The position numbers and the translations under genes are program-made. From CAMDPA01 sp964574325 (GTDB lineage Bacteria; Pseudomonadota; Alphaproteobacteria; Rhizobiales; Hyphomicrobiaceae), in assembly GCA_964574325.1 (NCBI GenBank), contig CAZNMY010000003.1, positions 1 to 64,000 on the forward strand: a stretch of DNA of 64,000 bases, given 5' to 3'. Positions within the stretch are counted from its first letter, which is position 1; the number at the start of each line of letters is the position of its first letter. This document shows positions 1 to 8,320 of this stretch, in pieces. The notes beneath the pieces are model-generated. The model saw only the letters and a list, made by a program, of their open reading frames with translations, did no database searches and was not told the origin of the DNA.

Positions 1-473
1 TCGTCATCACCACCGACCGGCGCACCTATCACCTGGAGTTGCGCTCGACCGACAAGACCTACATGGCCTCGGTGACGTGGACCTACCCGGCTTCTGCACT
101 GCTGGCGCTGAAGGCGGACCGCGCTAGAGCGGAAACGGCACAGGCGGTCATCGCCGACACCGGCGTCAACCTCGACCAACTGCGCTTCCGCTACACCATA
201 GAGGGCGACGCGCCGTGGAAGCCGCGCCAGGTGTTCGACGACGGGAGCAAGGTCTACATCCAGTTTCCGCCAGGGCTGGCGCAAGGCGAGGCGCCGCCGC
301 TGTTCGTGATCGGTCCGGACGGCAGGCCGGCGCTCGTCAACTATCGCGTGCGCGGCACCACCTACATCGTCGACCGGCTGTTCGCGGCCGCCGAGCTGCG
401 CCTCGGCACCGCACCGCAGCGCGTCGTCCGTATCGTGCGCACCGATGCCGTCTGGCGGGAGCAACGCGGATGA
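1..473 (+). CDS. trbG: TrbG/VirB9-family conjugal transfer protein, 5'-truncated by window edge
   Basis: This is the C-terminal part of a VirB9/TrbG/CagX protein, a periplasmic and outer-membrane-associated component of the mating-pair-formation type IV secretion system. The open frame enters from beyond base 1 (first whole codon at 3) and reads VITTDRRTYHLELRST, a typical CagX beta-strand segment. It continues through the DGSKVYIQFP and PLFVIGPDGRPALVNYRV segments and a late YIVDRLFAAAELRLG motif. It overlaps the next gene, trbI, by ATGA, which fits the conserved trbG-trbI order. The family call is confident; the N-terminus and signal peptide are outside the window. Confidence 0.88.
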   Translation, partial: VITTDRRTYHLELRSTDKTYMASVTWTYPASALLALKADRARAETAQAVIADTGVNLDQLRFRYTIEGDAPWKPRQVFDDGSKVYIQFPPGLAQGEAPPLFVIGPDGRPALVNYRVRGTTYIVDRLFAAAELRLGTAPQRVVRIVRTDAVWREQRG

Positions 474-1777
474 GCGACGAGAGCGCCAGGACCGAGCCGA
501 AGGCGAGCGGGAAGGTTGCGCCCGAGACGCTCGAGCTGCGTGGTCGGCCGCAGCCGATCACCCGCATCAACCGCAAGGTGCTGATCGGCGGCGCGGCTGT
601 CGTGCTGCTGGTGATCTCCGGCCTCGTGCTGGTGGCATTGCGACCACCGGCCTGGCGCACCGCCAACCCGCTCGAGCTCTACAACGTCGACCGCAAGCCG
701 ATCGCCGATGGATTGGGCCAGCTGCCGTCGAGCTATGACGGTGTGCGCACGCAAGCACCGGGCGAGCCGAAGGTCCCCGCCGGCGCATCGGGGCTGCCGA
801 CCGGCGTGCGCCAGCTGACGACACCGACCACCGATACCGCATCGGAGGCGGAGAAAGCCGAGAAATCGCGCCTCGCGCGCATGGCCAGCCAGGCGCGCGA
901 GGCGCCGCTGTTCTTCCGCCAGCAGCTCAAGGCTGCGCCGCGCGAGACCGCACCGTCTGTCCTGCCGCGCGCGGCGCCCGAGCCGGTCGCGCGGCCGGCG
1001 CTGATGGATGGCGGCCTCGAGTCGCTGCGGGTGCAGCGCGCAGCGGATCGCGCCCGCGCGTTGAGCGGGACGGATGTCGATCCTCTCGCCAACGATGCAA
1101 CCGACCAGACGCGCAAGCTGTCGTTCCTGAGGTCTGGCCCCGAGAAGGAGATCTACAATCCGCATGCACTGCAGACGCCGGCCTCGCCCTACCAGGTGAT
1201 GGCCGGCACGGTCATCGCCGCGAGCCTCGTCTCAGGGCTCAGCTCCGATCTGCCCGGCTTCGTCATCGCCCAGGTCACCGAGCACGTCTACGACACGGTC
1301 AGCGGTCGCCATCTGCTGATCCCGCAGGGCTCGCGGCTCGTCGGCAAGTACGACAGCGTCGTCGCGTTCGGCCAGCAACGCGCCCTCGTCGTCTGGCAGC
1401 GCATCATCCTGCCCGACGGCAGCTCGATCGTGATCGACAACCTGCCGGCCACCGACACCGGCGGCTACGCGGGCCTCGCCGACGAGGTCGACCTTCACAC
1501 CTGGAAGCTGCTCAAAGGCATCGCGCTCTCGACGCTGCTCGGCATCGGCAACCAGCTCGCGTTCGGCAGCACCGACAGCGATCTCGTCAAGGCGCTGCGC
1601 GAGTCGACGGGGCAGACCACCAACCGCGCCGGCCAGCGCATGGTCGAGCGCAGCCTCAACGTCCAGCCGACCATCACCGTGCGCCCCGGCTGGCCGCTGC
1701 GCATCATCGTGCACAAGGACCTGGTGATGCGGGCTTATCGCGGCCCGGCCTCTGTTCCCCTCACAACCAAGGAGTGA
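470..1777 (+). CDS. trbI: TrbI/VirB10-family conjugal transfer protein
   Basis: TrbI/VirB10 links the inner membrane to the outer-membrane core of the conjugative type IV secretion channel. The protein has 435 residues: a short cytoplasmic N-terminus, one membrane segment near residues 40-60, a long Pro/Ala-rich periplasmic linker, and a C-terminal VirB10 domain from about residue 230 (VMAGTVIAASLVSGLSSDLPG, then IPQGSRLVGKYDS and the late GWPLRIIVHKDL). The ATG at 470 overlaps the trbG stop (ATGA), so the two are translationally coupled. In many trb clusters a DUF2274 gene follows; here DUF736 follows instead. Length and motifs look intact. Confidence 0.92.
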   Translation: MSDESARTEPKASGKVAPETLELRGRPQPITRINRKVLIGGAAVVLLVISGLVLVALRPPAWRTANPLELYNVDRKPIADGLGQLPSSYDGVRTQAPGEPKVPAGASGLPTGVRQLTTPTTDTASEAEKAEKSRLARMASQAREAPLFFRQQLKAAPRETAPSVLPRAAPEPVARPALMDGGLESLRVQRAADRARALSGTDVDPLANDATDQTRKLSFLRSGPEKEIYNPHALQTPASPYQVMAGTVIAASLVSGLSSDLPGFVIAQVTEHVYDTVSGRHLLIPQGSRLVGKYDSVVAFGQQRALVVWQRIILPDGSSIVIDNLPATDTGGYAGLADEVDLHTWKLLKGIALSTLLGIGNQLAFGSTDSDLVKALRESTGQTTNRAGQRMVERSLNVQPTITVRPGWPLRIIVHKDLVMRAYRGPASVPLTTKE

Positions 1778-1781
1778 CATC

Positions 1782-2096
1782 ATGCCCATCATCGGCACGT
1801 TCTCGGCTGCCCAGGACGGCTACGCCGGCACCATCAAGACAATGATGCTGACCGTCCGGGTCCGCTTCGTCGCCAACGACCGCAAGGACGGCGACGGCGC
1901 GCCGGACTTCCGGATCTTCGCCGGCAGCACCGAGATCGGCGCGGCCTGGCGCAAGACCAGGCAGGGCAGCGACGAGACCTACCTGCGCGTCAAGCTCGAC
2001 GACCCGGCCCTGCCGCAGCCGATCTGGGGCGCGTTGCTCGAGTCGGGCGACGACGGTGTCGTGCGTCTCATCTGGTCCCGCGACCGGCAGGGGTGA
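1782..2096 (+). CDS. DUF736 family protein
   Basis: A 104-residue protein of the DUF736 family, small cytoplasmic proteins of unknown function that recur on alphaproteobacterial plasmids and integrative elements near transfer and plasmid-maintenance genes. Family hallmarks visible are the GTFSAAQDGYAGTIKT start, the VRFVANDRK segment, APDFRIFAG, GAAWRKT and YLRVKLDDP followed by a terminal LIWSRDR. A strong ribosome site (AAGGAGTG) lies just upstream. It begins 4 bases after trbI stops, so it is probably cotranscribed with the transfer operon. No function is claimed. Confidence 0.85.
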   Translation: MPIIGTFSAAQDGYAGTIKTMMLTVRVRFVANDRKDGDGAPDFRIFAGSTEIGAAWRKTRQGSDETYLRVKLDDPALPQPIWGALLESGDDGVVRLIWSRDRQG

Positions 2097-2102
2097 CGCG
2101 CG

Positions 2103-3581
2103 ATGAACCATGTCGCGCAGCTTCGGTTCCCAGGTGCGGCCGGCCACGGCAGGCGACGCAGACGCATATCGAAGGTGCCCTGGCGGCTTGTCGCATGCGT
2201 GCTGCTGCCGTTCGCGGCAGGCTTTCATCTCTCCTATCTGCTGCGTACCATCAACGCGCTGATCGGAGGCCAGCTCGCGAGCGAGATCGGCATCGGTCCC
2301 GCCGAGCTCGGGCTGCTGACGTCGGCATACTTTCTGGCTTTCGGCGCCGCCCAGATACCCTGCGGCATCCTGCTCGACCGTCATGGCCCGCAGCTCGTGC
2401 AAAGCGTCCTGCTGCTGATCGCCAGCGTCGGCGCGCTCGTCTTCGCCATCGCCGACAGTCCCGTGCTGCTCGTGATCGGCCGCGCGCTGATCGGACTCGG
2501 CGTCGCCGCCGGTCTGATGGCCGGCCTCAAGGCGGTCGTCATGTGGTTCCCCGCCGAGCGGCAGGCGCTCGCCAACGGCTGGATGATGATGGTCGGCACA
2601 CTCGGCGCCGTCACGGCCACGGCGCCGGCCGATGTCATGATCGACAGCATCGGCTGGCGCGGACTGTTCGCGGTGATGGGAGGATTGTGCGCACTCGTGG
2701 CGCTGCTGGTGTTGGTGCTGGCTCCGGACCAGAGTCCATCGCGAGCGCCACCGCGGTCTGGGCCGACCATCACCGTTTGGACCATCTATGGCGACGCACG
2801 TTTCTGGCGCATCGCCCCGCTATCCGCGCTCGGCATCGGCACGTCATGGGCACTGCAGGGCCTGTGGGCCGCGCCCTGGCTCCGGGATGTCGATGGGCTA
2901 GACCGCGCCGCTGTCGTCAGCCATCTCGGCATCATGGCGATCGTGCTGAGCTTTAGTGGCTTGATGCTCGGCCTAGCCGCCGACCGCTTGGGCCGCAGCG
3001 GCATCCGCACGGAGTGCTTACTGGCCGGAACGTTCGCGCTGTCGCTGGTGGGACAAGTCGCGCTCGTCCTCGATTGGCCAATACCGGCGATCATGAGCTG
3101 GAGCCTGATCGCCGCGGCGGGTGTTGCCACCGTGCTCGGCTACACCGTCCTGGGCGAGTTGTTCCCCAGGCACGCCTCCGGCCGCGCCAATGGTGCGCTC
3201 AACCTGCTGCAGGTCGGCGCCGCATTCGCTGTCCAGTCCGTCTTCGGCATGATCGTCTCGCTATGGGAGCTGGATGCCGGTAGATATCCGCAAGAGGCCT
3301 ATCGCACGGCCTTGGTGTTCTTCGTCGGCCTGCAGCTCGTGGCCATGGGATGGCTTGCGACCGCAAGTTTTGGTCAGGAGAACCAATCAACAATACGGCT
3401 CGGTACAAGGCGACCTATCGGAACTGTTGTCGCGTACACGCAGGCTGCGGCAGTCCGGTTCGAACACACGGCGCTGGTTCGCCACGAAATCATATGCTGG
3501 CGAACTGCTGCAGCAGCGGCTTTCGGATTACTCGTCATGCTGGGACTGACGATGACAATCCCACACGACGAGCTTCAATGA
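2103..3581 (+). CDS. Major facilitator superfamily transporter with atypical C-terminal tail
   Basis: An inner-membrane secondary transporter of the MFS with about 12 membrane segments. The loop 2-3 signature is visible as GILLDRHGPQLVQS and the second half has a matching GLAADRLGRSG. The substrate is not predictable. The start at 2103 lies 6 bases after the DUF736 stop, suggesting cotranscription with the transfer genes. Homologues of this type usually run to about 420-430 residues, and recognisable MFS sequence ends near residue 425 (about base 3377). The remaining 67 residues are Arg/Thr-rich, lack membrane character until a short hydrophobic run, and look like read-through into non-coding or rearranged DNA. 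Confidence 0.75.
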   Translation: MNHVAQLRFPGAAGHGRRRRRISKVPWRLVACVLLPFAAGFHLSYLLRTINALIGGQLASEIGIGPAELGLLTSAYFLAFGAAQIPCGILLDRHGPQLVQSVLLLIASVGALVFAIADSPVLLVIGRALIGLGVAAGLMAGLKAVVMWFPAERQALANGWMMMVGTLGAVTATAPADVMIDSIGWRGLFAVMGGLCALVALLVLVLAPDQSPSRAPPRSGPTITVWTIYGDARFWRIAPLSALGIGTSWALQGLWAAPWLRDVDGLDRAAVVSHLGIMAIVLSFSGLMLGLAADRLGRSGIRTECLLAGTFALSLVGQVALVLDWPIPAIMSWSLIAAAGVATVLGYTVLGELFPRHASGRANGALNLLQVGAAFAVQSVFGMIVSLWELDAGRYPQEAYRTALVFFVGLQLVAMGWLATASFGQENQSTIRLGTRRPIGTVVAYTQAAAVRFEHTALVRHEIICWRTAAAAAFGLLVMLGLTMTIPHDELQ

Positions 3582-3642
3582 ACTCTTCGTCGCACGGTGG
3601 CAGATAACGTCGCGGCAGGCTCTATGCTTGAGAGATCGCACC

Positions 3643-3876
3643 ATGGTCAGACCCCCTGAGCCTCTGCCACTCAATCTGGAAACCAGCCAGCAAGCCCTAT
3701 GGGGCATCAAAACTGTCGTAGCCCGCACCGGGCTGTCGCGCGCCACAGTGTACCGCTATGAGCGCCAAGGGGTTCTACCTCCACGCCGACGCGTCGGACC
3801 CGGCCGAATCGCTTGGCTGGCCAGCGATATCATCCGCTGGATGGAGACACGGCCGAAGAAGGAGTTTTGGGAATAA
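3643..3876 (+). CDS. AlpA-like helix-turn-helix regulator (MerR-type HTH fold)
   Basis: A 77-residue DNA-binding protein of the AlpA/phage-regulatory group. Family members typically control integrase or excision functions of prophages and islands. The HTH reads VVARTGLSRATVYRYERQG, followed by a wing-like LPPRRRVGPGRIAWLASDI and a terminal IIRWMETRP, all standard for AlpA proteins. ATG 3643 is preferred over an upstream TTG at 3628. No partner gene is adjacent, but the island integrase lies at the far right end. Its 3' end abuts a patatin-like gene fragment on the other strand, marking a rearrangement point. The regulatory or excisionase role is inferred from the family. Confidence 0.75.
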   Translation: MVRPPEPLPLNLETSQQALWGIKTVVARTGLSRATVYRYERQGVLPPRRRVGPGRIAWLASDIIRWMETRPKKEFWE

Positions 3877-3877
3877 T

Positions 3878-4015
3878 TTGACCAATGAGAGCAAAGTCAG
3901 TGAGAAATTCTCGGTCGCTGGTCTTGCCGGAATGAACGACGCGCAGCGCCTTCGCTTGCATCAACGCCCACGTGCCGCCTCCGTCGAGGCTGAGGAGGCA
4001 AAAGGGTATGGTCAT
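3878..4015 (-). pseudogene. N-terminal fragment of a patatin-like phospholipase gene
   Basis: From ATG 4015 the minus strand reads MTIPFCLLSLDGGGTWALM followed by QAKALRVV and about 20 more residues. The LSLDGGG stretch is the glycine-rich oxyanion motif that opens patatin-like acyl hydrolases. The similarity stops after about 45 residues, close to the 3' end of the AlpA-like gene, and no GxSxG nucleophile motif or remaining domain is present. I read it as a remnant left by a recombination event. The assignment depends on one short motif and is tentative. Confidence 0.45.
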
Positions 4016-4046
4016 CTGAAAATCTCCCTTCGTCAGGGACTGCGAG

Positions 4047-5080
4047 CTATTTCGTTGAAGCGGAGAACATGGTCACCCCGTTGGGGCCGGCTCCGATGGG
4101 GATATTCGCCAGTACCTTGGCGGTTACTGCATCGATTACCGAAAGCGATCCGGCGTAGGTATTCGTTACGGCGATGACCGATCCTTCCGGGCTGACGGCG
4201 ACGCCGTGGGCGCCGGCTCCCGCCTCGACGAATACGGACTTTGCAGATCCCGACAGCGGTACGAGCGCCAAGCGACTGTCAGGGCGCTTCTCGCTGCCCT
4301 GATTGGCCACGTAGACTGTCTTGCCGTCCGCGCTCGAGAACACCTGGACCGGCCCGCGGCCTACGGGTCGTTTGCTGGTCACCGTACGCTTCGCCGTATC
4401 GATGATCGCGACCGAGTTCTCACCGTTCAGGCTGACGAAGGCGAATTGTCCATCCGGCGTGAACCCGACCTGGACCGGCGCTCGTCCGGCCTTGATGCGC
4501 GCGACCTCCTTTCGCGTCGCCACGTCGATGACCGACACGCTGGCATCGCGCATGTTGGCGACGTAGATCTCCCGTCCGTCGGGGCTCACGCGCAGTCCAT
4601 GCGGATACTTCCCGACCGGGATCGTGCCGGCCATGGCCTTGGTCGACAGGTCGACTATGACAATGGCGTTCGCGTTGGCATCCGTGACGAATGCAAAGCG
4701 CGATTGTAGATCGGTCACGACATGAGCCGGGTGTCCCGGCAGTACGATCGTCGCCACGATGCTGGGCTTCGTCTGCAATGGATCGACGAGAACGAGATGG
4801 CCGGCAGAGCCGTGAGCTGCGTGCCCCTCACCACTGATCCCTACGCCAACGGCCAGAACCAGCTTGCCGTCGACGGACACCTGGACGTTGTGAGGCGAAA
4901 CTGGAACGGCCACTTTGACCTCCTGCTTCGCCGGCCAGGCGATAAAGCTCAGCGAGTTATCGCGTTATCGCGCTCATTGGCCGTGACGATCGTGCCGGTC
5001 CACTCCGCAGCTGAGGTGGCGGCCGACAGCACGAACGTCGATGCGCAGATCAGCGCCTTGAAAGCGGTGCGGGTTCTCAT
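4047..5080 (-). pseudogene. YVTN-type beta-propeller protein, frameshifted by an 8-bp tandem duplication
   Basis: The 5' part from ATG 5080 (strong AAGGAGG site) encodes a signal peptide (MRTRTAFKALICASTFVLSA) and the start of a periplasmic propeller, then hits a stop at 4949. The next frame continues without a break as NSLSFIAWPAKQEVKVAVPV and then at least five YVTN-like blades (IYVANMRDASVSVIDVATRK, VYVANQG). The switch falls on a perfect tandem copy of TTATCGCG at 4957-4964 and 4965-4972. Removing one copy restores a single secreted protein of about 340 residues. Such proteins often accompany redox operons, but no catalytic role is assigned. This is the last gene of a CBS/DsrE operon. Confidence 0.8.
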
Positions 5081-5111
5081 CGTGGGCCTCCTTGGCCGCA
5101 AGCGGCGCCCT

Positions 5112-5270
5112 TCACCAGCCCCTTGTCTTGATGCCTTGCTGCTCGAGATTGAGCACCGTCCCCGACGTCGTGTTCGCGACATCGGAAGTTTTCTGGAAAT
5201 GCTCGAGCACGACGGCGGCTACCCCGGCGATGACGAAGGCAGAAACAAATGCTGCAAGGAAAACACGCAT
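5112..5270 (-). CDS. Small single-span membrane or exported protein, unknown function
   Basis: A 52-residue product with a hydrophobic N-terminal segment (MRVFLAAFVSAFVIAGVAAVV) followed by a polar tail ending GTVLNLEQQGIKTRGW. The start at 5270 is supported by an AAAGGAGG-like site 6-12 bases upstream. It sits between the DsrE-family gene and the propeller gene with short gaps on the same strand, so it belongs to that operon. The topology suggests an N-anchored periplasmic peptide. I do not recognise a family. Confidence 0.55.
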   Translation of the reverse strand: MRVFLAAFVSAFVIAGVAAVVLEHFQKTSDVANTTSGTVLNLEQQGIKTRGW

Positions 5271-5325
5271 TGGACCCCTCCTTTCTTGCGAGGGCACAGT
5301 TACGTTGGCCGCGAACAAGGGCTCG

Positions 5326-5679
5326 CTACCAGACGAGAACCTTGTCGGCGGTGATCGTCTCCTTCGCCAGCTCATCCATCGTGCTGCGTCGCGCTCCTTC
5401 GACGAGCTCGGGCTCGGTCAAGCCGCGCGCATCCATGCAAGTGCCGCACACCAGGATGCTGCCCTTGCCGGCGACAACGCGCTTCAGCATGCGCTCGAGA
5501 TTGTAAAAGCCTTCGGGCGTACGCTGGCCTGACTTCGCCGTCATCACGGCGTCCGCCAGAAGGAAGAGTGTCACTTCGCACGTTGCGTCGGTCTTGATCA
5601 GCGCCGAGGCGAGCCTGAGGGCGTTGTACGCGCGCTCGCTGCCGTAGGGTGGATCATTGAGGATGAACAGTATGTGCAT
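5326..5679 (-). CDS. DsrE/DsrF-family small protein
   Basis: A 117-residue cytoplasmic protein with the DsrE-like fold, a family tied to sulfur-relay and thiol chemistry. It opens with MHILFILNDPPYGSERAYNA, typical of the DsrE/YchN branch, and carries a Cys pair in the ILVCGTCMDARGL segment. The second Cys is at the position of the reactive cysteine of the family. A strong AAAGGAGG site precedes the ATG. It lies 27 bases downstream of the CBS gene in an operon with an FNR-type box upstream. The actual substrate is unknown; a role in stress or anaerobic sulfur handling is inference. Confidence 0.82.
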   Translation of the reverse strand: MHILFILNDPPYGSERAYNALRLASALIKTDATCEVTLFLLADAVMTAKSGQRTPEGFYNLERMLKRVVAGKGSILVCGTCMDARGLTEPELVEGARRSTMDELAKETITADKVLVW

Positions 5680-5706
5680 CTCGGCCTCCTTTGAGACCGG
5701 CCGGAT

Positions 5707-6135
5707 CTAGCCGTGGATGTAGTGCTCCAGCTGCTCGATGACGAACTCGCGATCACTGATGATGCTCTTGACGAGGTCGCCAATCGACACGAGCCCGAGC
5801 ACATTGCCGTCATCAATGACAGGAAGATGCCGCACACGCTTGTCGCTCATGAGCGCCATGCCTTCCTCGACCAGCTGACCGGGGTGGATGCAGACAACGC
5901 GTTTCTCCATCACGTCGCCAACCAGCGTCTGTGGCGAGGATCGGCTCTTCAGGAACACGTTTCTAGCGTAGTGCCGCTCCGTGAAGATGCCGACGAGACG
6001 GCCGCCAGTCATCACGGTAAGCGAACCGATATCGCGGTCTGCCATTCTCTTGATCGCCTCGTACACCGTGGCGTCGGGCTCGATCGAGTGAACGTGGCTG
6101 CCTTTCTGGGCGAGCACTTGGCGGATGGTAGGCAT
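5707..6135 (-). CDS. Tandem CBS-domain protein
   Basis: A 142-residue protein made of two CBS motifs and nothing else. The first includes DATVYEAIKRMADRDIGSL and the second PGQLVEEGMALMSDKRVRHL with VIDDGNVLGLVSIGDLVK. Stand-alone CBS pairs usually bind adenine nucleotides and act as energy or redox sensors. I chose ATG 6135 because a GGGAGG site lies just before it; an ATG 21 bases upstream adds MILREAP without a site. It leads a four-gene minus-strand unit (CBS, DsrE, small protein, propeller). An FNR-type box is centred about 72 bases before the start. Confidence 0.88.
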   Translation of the reverse strand: MPTIRQVLAQKGSHVHSIEPDATVYEAIKRMADRDIGSLTVMTGGRLVGIFTERHYARNVFLKSRSSPQTLVGDVMEKRVVCIHPGQLVEEGMALMSDKRVRHLPVIDDGNVLGLVSIGDLVKSIISDREFVIEQLEHYIHG

Positions 6136-6518
6136 GGGAGCCTCCCGCAGGATCAAAATGCATTAGGTAAGTTTATTATCACTGGCGGGCGCATCAGACG
6201 TTGACAGTGATCAAGGAAAGTCTGCTGTCATCGAGGTATTAATGAACTTGTCTCGCACCGAACTCGCGAGTCGCACGTCACGAGCCGCTAGCTCCGTGAG
6301 GTGCCGAGCGATCCTCTGAGATCAAGCGATAGCGCATGGTAGCGGCATGCACCCGCGAACGCCCGTGCTGCCACGCCACGCGAACGAGCCGCCTGAAGCC
6401 ATGCCTGGTCGATGTCGCCGTTGAGGCAACACGACCAGCACGTCGGTCAGGGTCCCAAGACGACCGCACAGCGCTGATCACGCGCACCGCTTCGTGACGT
6501 CTTCTGTAGGAGGCGTCG
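6136..6518. other. 383-base intergenic region with one FNR-type box
   Basis: The left part is the promoter region of the CBS-DsrE operon and holds the box at 6201-6214. In the rest I see no convincing coding frame, RNA or repeat. The only additional element is the ribosome site (GTAGGAGG) of the following SHOCT-domain gene. Confidence 0.6.
6201..6214. promoter_or_regulatory. FNR/NNR/FixK-type box upstream of the CBS-DsrE operon
   Basis: TTGACAGTGATCAA fits the FNR-family consensus TTGAY-N4-RTCAA. It is centred about 72 bases before the CBS gene start, leaving room for activation from near -41.5. The same arrangement recurs at 8785 and 19334 in this window, which supports function. The binding protein is not encoded in the window. 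Confidence 0.6.
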
Positions 6519-6854
6519 ATGCCGATTTTTCGAAGCCCGATCGTCGCCGGCCTCATTGGGGCCGCCGCACCGCTCCCTGCGCTTGCCCAGGCCCAAAGTG
6601 GTCCGGTCAGCTGCATGAGCTACTTCTGGGATGGAGGATGGGGACACATGTTCTTCGGTGGCTTCATGATGCTGTTGTTCTGGGCGACGCTGATCGCCCT
6701 GATCGCACTCGCCGTTCGCTGGGTCGTGTCGTCAGGCAGCGGGAGCTGGCCAAGCTCCAGGACGACCGCCAAGCAGATCCTCGAGGAGCGCTTTGCGCGC
6801 GGCGAGATCAGCAAGGAAGAGTTCGAGGAGCGCAAGCGGGCGCTGGCAGTCTAG
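6519..6854 (+). CDS. Membrane-anchored SHOCT-domain protein
   Basis: A 111-residue protein with a hydrophobic N-terminus ending in an AxA-like site (ALAQAQ), a tryptophan/glycine-rich stretch, one clear membrane segment (about residues 45-70) and a C-terminal SHOCT motif (AKQILEERFARGEISKEEF, residues about 83-105). SHOCT is a short oligomerisation motif often found at the end of small membrane proteins of unknown role. ATG 6519 follows a GTAGGAGG site. It stands 97 bases before the citrate synthase gene on the same strand. Function is not assigned. Confidence 0.75.
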   Translation: MPIFRSPIVAGLIGAAAPLPALAQAQSGPVSCMSYFWDGGWGHMFFGGFMMLLFWATLIALIALAVRWVVSSGSGSWPSSRTTAKQILEERFARGEISKEEFEERKRALAV

Positions 6855-6951
6855 TCGTCGGAAGCTGACGGGCGGGTTCGTGCAGCGGCCCGTAACACGC
6901 TTGCGTTGATGGGTCTGAACCCTATCGGGTGGTAAGAGATGGAGAGGTGCC

Positions 6952-8262
6952 ATGGCAGCAACAGCCAGCAGCGTCCCGCTCCGGGCGAAACTGCAGATCG
7001 ACGAACGGTCCATTGAAGCTCCGATCCGACACGGCTCTCTCGGACCTGATGTCGTCGATGTGACGAGGCTCTATCGGGAAGCGGGCGTCTTCACCTTCGA
7101 TCCAGGATTCACATCGACGGCGAGCTGCGAGTCAAAGATCACCTACATCGATGGCGAGAAGGGCGAGCTGCTGTACCGCGGCTATCCGATCGAGGAGCTG
7201 GCCGAGCAAAGCGACTTCATCGAGACCTGCTACCTGCTGCTGCACGGGGAGCTGCCAACGGCCAGAGAGCTGCAGCACTTTCGCGACACCATCACCCGCC
7301 ACACCATGCTGCATGAGCAGTGGGTCCGCTTTCTGTCTGGATTCCGGCGGGACGCCCACCCCATGGCCGTGATGACGGGATGTGTCGGGGCGCTGTCCGC
7401 CTTCTATCACGACTCCACAGATATCACCGACCCGGCGCAGCGGATGAAGGCCGCGCACCGGATGATTGCCAAGATGCCGACCATCGCCGCCATGGCTTAC
7501 AAGTACTCGCGTGGCCAGCCCTTCATCTATCCGGACAATGACCTGGGCTACGCCGAGAACTTCCTCAGAATGTGCTTCTCGGTTCCCTGCGAGAAGTATC
7601 GCGTGGATCCCGTCCTCATCGGCGCCATGGATCGCATCTTCCTCTTGCACGCGGACCATGAGCAGAACGCCTCGACGTCGACGGTCCGCCTCGCGGGCTC
7701 ATCGGGCGCCAATCCGTTTGCCTGTATCGCTGCTGGCATAGCGTGCCTCTGGGGGCCCGCCCACGGCGGCGCCAACGAGGCGGCGCTCACGATGCTGGAG
7801 GAGATCGGCTCCATCGATCGCGTGCCGCAGTACGTGAAGCGCGCGAAGGATAAGGACGATCCGTTCCGTCTCTCGGGCTTCGGCCACCGCGTCTACAAGA
7901 GCTACGACCCGCGTGCCCGGATCATGCAGAAGATCTGCCACGAGGTTCTCGACGCGCAAGGGCTGCAGGACGAGCCGATGCTGAAAGTCGCGCTGGAACT
8001 CGAGCGCATCGCGCTGCAGGACGACTACTTCATCGCCAAGAAGCTGTATCCGAACGTCGACTTCTACTCCGGCATCACGCTGCACGCCTTGGGGTTCCCG
8101 AAGTCGATGTTCACCGTTCTGTTCGCCGTGGCGCGAACGGTGGGCTGGATCGCGCAATGGAAGGAGATGATCGAGGACACCGGCCTCAAGATCGGACGTC
8201 CCCGGCAGCTGTACACAGGTGCCACGCGACGATCCTACCGCGCCGTGAACGAGCGCGGGTGA
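6952..8262 (+). CDS. gltA: Citrate synthase (type II, GltA)
   Basis: Condenses acetyl-CoA with oxaloacetate to citrate at the entry of the TCA cycle. The protein has 436 residues, the normal size of the hexameric bacterial type II enzyme. The catalytic residues are visible: His in LHADHEQNASTSTVR, His in GPAHGGANEA and Asp in LYPNVDFYSGI. The N-terminal beta domain of the type is also present. It lies inside the mobile segment next to SHOCT and dodecin genes, so it is probably an additional copy beside a core gltA elsewhere. An accessory copy in a respiratory/NO island could raise carbon flux or replace an inhibited enzyme; that is inference. Confidence 0.93.
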   Translation: MAATASSVPLRAKLQIDERSIEAPIRHGSLGPDVVDVTRLYREAGVFTFDPGFTSTASCESKITYIDGEKGELLYRGYPIEELAEQSDFIETCYLLLHGELPTARELQHFRDTITRHTMLHEQWVRFLSGFRRDAHPMAVMTGCVGALSAFYHDSTDITDPAQRMKAAHRMIAKMPTIAAMAYKYSRGQPFIYPDNDLGYAENFLRMCFSVPCEKYRVDPVLIGAMDRIFLLHADHEQNASTSTVRLAGSSGANPFACIAAGIACLWGPAHGGANEAALTMLEEIGSIDRVPQYVKRAKDKDDPFRLSGFGHRVYKSYDPRARIMQKICHEVLDAQGLQDEPMLKVALELERIALQDDYFIAKKLYPNVDFYSGITLHALGFPKSMFTVLFAVARTVGWIAQWKEMIEDTGLKIGRPRQLYTGATRRSYRAVNERG

Positions 8263-8320
8263 CGCCGAAAGCAATGTGGAGGGCCCGTGGACTGTGAGTG
8301 GATGAGCAGGAGAAATCGCC

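Noticed and set aside
3274..3607. Alternative frames past the MFS domain as a separate small gene
   Set aside because: No start site, family motif or codon bias; reported only as part of the odd MFS tail and rearrangement scar.
6278..6616. Open frame of 112 codons on the minus strand overlapping the SHOCT gene
   Set aside because: No start site, no recognisable domain, Arg/Ser-rich composition typical of a shadow frame in GC-rich DNA.
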